Shown: in pieces, positions 40,511-41,541 of the stretch
Layout of the letters: every line of letters begins with the position of its first letter
Position numbering within the stretch: position 1 is the first letter of the stretch
NCBI GenBank assembly: GCA_900769115.1
Contig: CAAGFJ010000011.1
Location: 1 to 41,541 of the forward strand
DNA length: 41,541 bases
Direction of reading: 5' to 3'
DNA from: Lachnospiraceae bacterium
GTDB lineage: Bacteria; Bacillota; Clostridia; Lachnospirales; Lachnospiraceae
Made by a program: the position numbers and the translations under genes
The notes under the pieces: model-generated
Database searches by the model: none
What the model was told of the DNA's origin: nothing
Seen by the model: only the letters and a program-made list of their open reading frames with translations

Positions 40511-41416
40511 ATGCCGATCAGAATTGATAATGATTTACCAGTGAAGAAGATATTAGAGGAAGAGAATATATTTGTAATGGATGCAGATCGGGCAATGAGT
40601 CAGGATATCCGTCCGCTTGAGGTGGTCATTCTGAATCTTATGCCACTGAAGGAGGATACAGAACTACAGTTATTGCGTAGCCTTGCTAATACACCATTGC
40701 AGGTGAATATTTCATTTATTCGTACAGGTACTTATGAACCAAAGAATGTTGCCAGAAAACATTTGGAACGTTTTTATACAACATTTGAGGAGATTAAGAA
40801 TCGCCGTTTTGATGGAATGATCATTACGGGTGCACCGGTGGAGAAGATGGATTTTGAAGAAGTAGAGTATTGGGACGAGTTGACTAAGATTATGGATTGG
40901 TCAGAGAAGAACGTTACTTCTACACTTCATATCTGTTGGGGTGCACAGGCAGGACTGTATTACCGGTATGGAGTTAGAAAGTATCTGCTTCCAGAGAAAT
41001 TCTCCGGTATATATAAGCATTATACATTTCATAAACGCACTCCGTTAGTACGAGGTTTCGATGATTCTTTCTTAGTACCACAGTCCCGCTATACAGGAGT
41101 AAGCAAGGAAGACATTGTGGCAAATGATAAGCTGGAGATTGTATCGGAAAGTGATGTTACCGGACCATATCTGATTATTGCAGAGGGGGGGAAGAATATA
41201 TTTGTAACCGGACATCCAGAGTACGATACGATGACGCTTGATCAGGAATATAAGAGAGATGTAGGAAAAGGATTGAATCCGAAGGTTCCGTGTAATTATT
41301 ATCCGGATGATGATCCATCACAAACGCCGATCAAGTCCTGGAGATGTCATGCGAATACGCTTTACTTTAACTGGCTGAATTATTACGTGTATCAGGTCAC
41401 CCCTTACGTATTATAA
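40511..41416 (+). CDS. metA: Homoserine O-acetyltransferase (MetA family)
   Basis: A 301-residue enzyme that acylates homoserine, the first step of methionine synthesis from it. The catalytic Cys is C142 in HICWGAQAG and the His/Glu pair is H235/E237 in VTGHPEYD, all intact. The residue that sets the acyl donor is E111 (TGAPVEKM), the form found in acetyl-CoA users such as Bacillus; succinyl-CoA users have Gly there. Family length is about 300. AAGAGGAACTACT precedes the start. The 100-base gap upstream holds no S-box-like structure. It is a single gene. The DNA changes character right after its stop. Confidence 0.95.
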   Translation: MPIRIDNDLPVKKILEEENIFVMDADRAMSQDIRPLEVVILNLMPLKEDTELQLLRSLANTPLQVNISFIRTGTYEPKNVARKHLERFYTTFEEIKNRRFDGMIITGAPVEKMDFEEVEYWDELTKIMDWSEKNVTSTLHICWGAQAGLYYRYGVRKYLLPEKFSGIYKHYTFHKRTPLVRGFDDSFLVPQSRYTGVSKEDIVANDKLEIVSESDVTGPYLIIAEGGKNIFVTGHPEYDTMTLDQEYKRDVGKGLNPKVPCNYYPDDDPSQTPIKSWRCHANTLYFNWLNYYVYQVTPYVL

Positions 41417-41541
41417 ATTATTACCCTTGCACAGCGTAAGTGACGGACGGACGCGCATGTCAGGAGTGTATGAGCCCGGCTTTGGGGTGGTGTCATGTTG
41501 CCGCAGGCACACTTGCGTTACGGGCTCGCACGCAGCAGACA
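41417..41541. other. Non-coding flank of foreign-looking composition
   Basis: The 125 bases after the metA stop have no gene and no terminator, and are rich in CpG and GC (for example CGGACGGACGCGCATG), unlike the native coding DNA. Together with the first 560 bases this suggests the native segment is bounded on both sides by unrelated sequence. Confidence 0.55.

Noticed and set aside
1..41541. CRISPR array, insertion sequence, integrase, prophage or toxin-antitoxin pair
   Set aside because: No regularly spaced repeats, transposase, recombinase or recognisable toxin/antitoxin genes were found on either strand.

Overview
The window is about 41 kb of low-to-medium GC Firmicute DNA, most probably from a Lachnospiraceae gut anaerobe (Roseburia, Eubacterium or Coprococcus-like). 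The reasons are purine-rich GGAGG ribosome binding sites, sigma-A promoters of the TTGACA-17-TATAAT type, the yicC-gmk-rpoZ to thiN core cluster, a lipoprotein/ABC-2/two-component locus of clostridial style, and a meso-DAP type MurE. This genus-level placement is inference. The first ~555 bases and the last ~125 bases look unlike the rest: no convincing gene, different composition. They are probably not native neighbours of this locus.

Layout. 592-10823: a co-directional envelope locus with a GNAT acetyltransferase, an OmpR-type regulator and its kinase, two tandem paralogous lipoproteins, two ABC-2-like membrane subunits, an ABC ATPase, a secreted membrane-anchored protein with CARDB/NEW3-like beta domains, and a bitopic membrane protein. 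Gene spacings are tight or overlapping from 4856 on. It looks like one signal-responsive transport or envelope-defence module whose function is not described by any family I can name with confidence. 10950-12616: a flavin split-barrel protein, a nicotinamidase-like hydrolase and a convergent TetR regulator. 12972-15680: a large YhgE/Pip-type protein divergent from the TetR gene.

15916-30793 is housekeeping: yicC, gmk, rpoZ, murE, priA, def, fmt, rsmB, rlmN, a PP2C phosphatase, a PASTA Ser/Thr kinase, rsgA, rpe and thiN. They cover nucleotide supply, transcription, cell wall, restart of replication, initiator-Met processing, rRNA modification and cell-wall sensing. murE sits where coaBC commonly sits. 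30800-34558: a Na/Pi cotransporter (minus) and a PutP-type Na/solute symporter (plus). 34759-35675: a tail-to-tail pair of RlmH-like SPOUT proteins, each lacking what the other retains, which is the most unusual item seen here. Then tRNA-Arg(CCG), an anchored hypothetical protein, an Lrp/AsnC regulator with an apparent leader attenuator, an RluF-type pseudouridine synthase, a divergent NAD-dependent DNA ligase, and MetA of the acetyl-CoA type.

No CRISPR array, insertion sequence, integrase or prophage was seen. All calls rest on reading the sequence; no database search was run.
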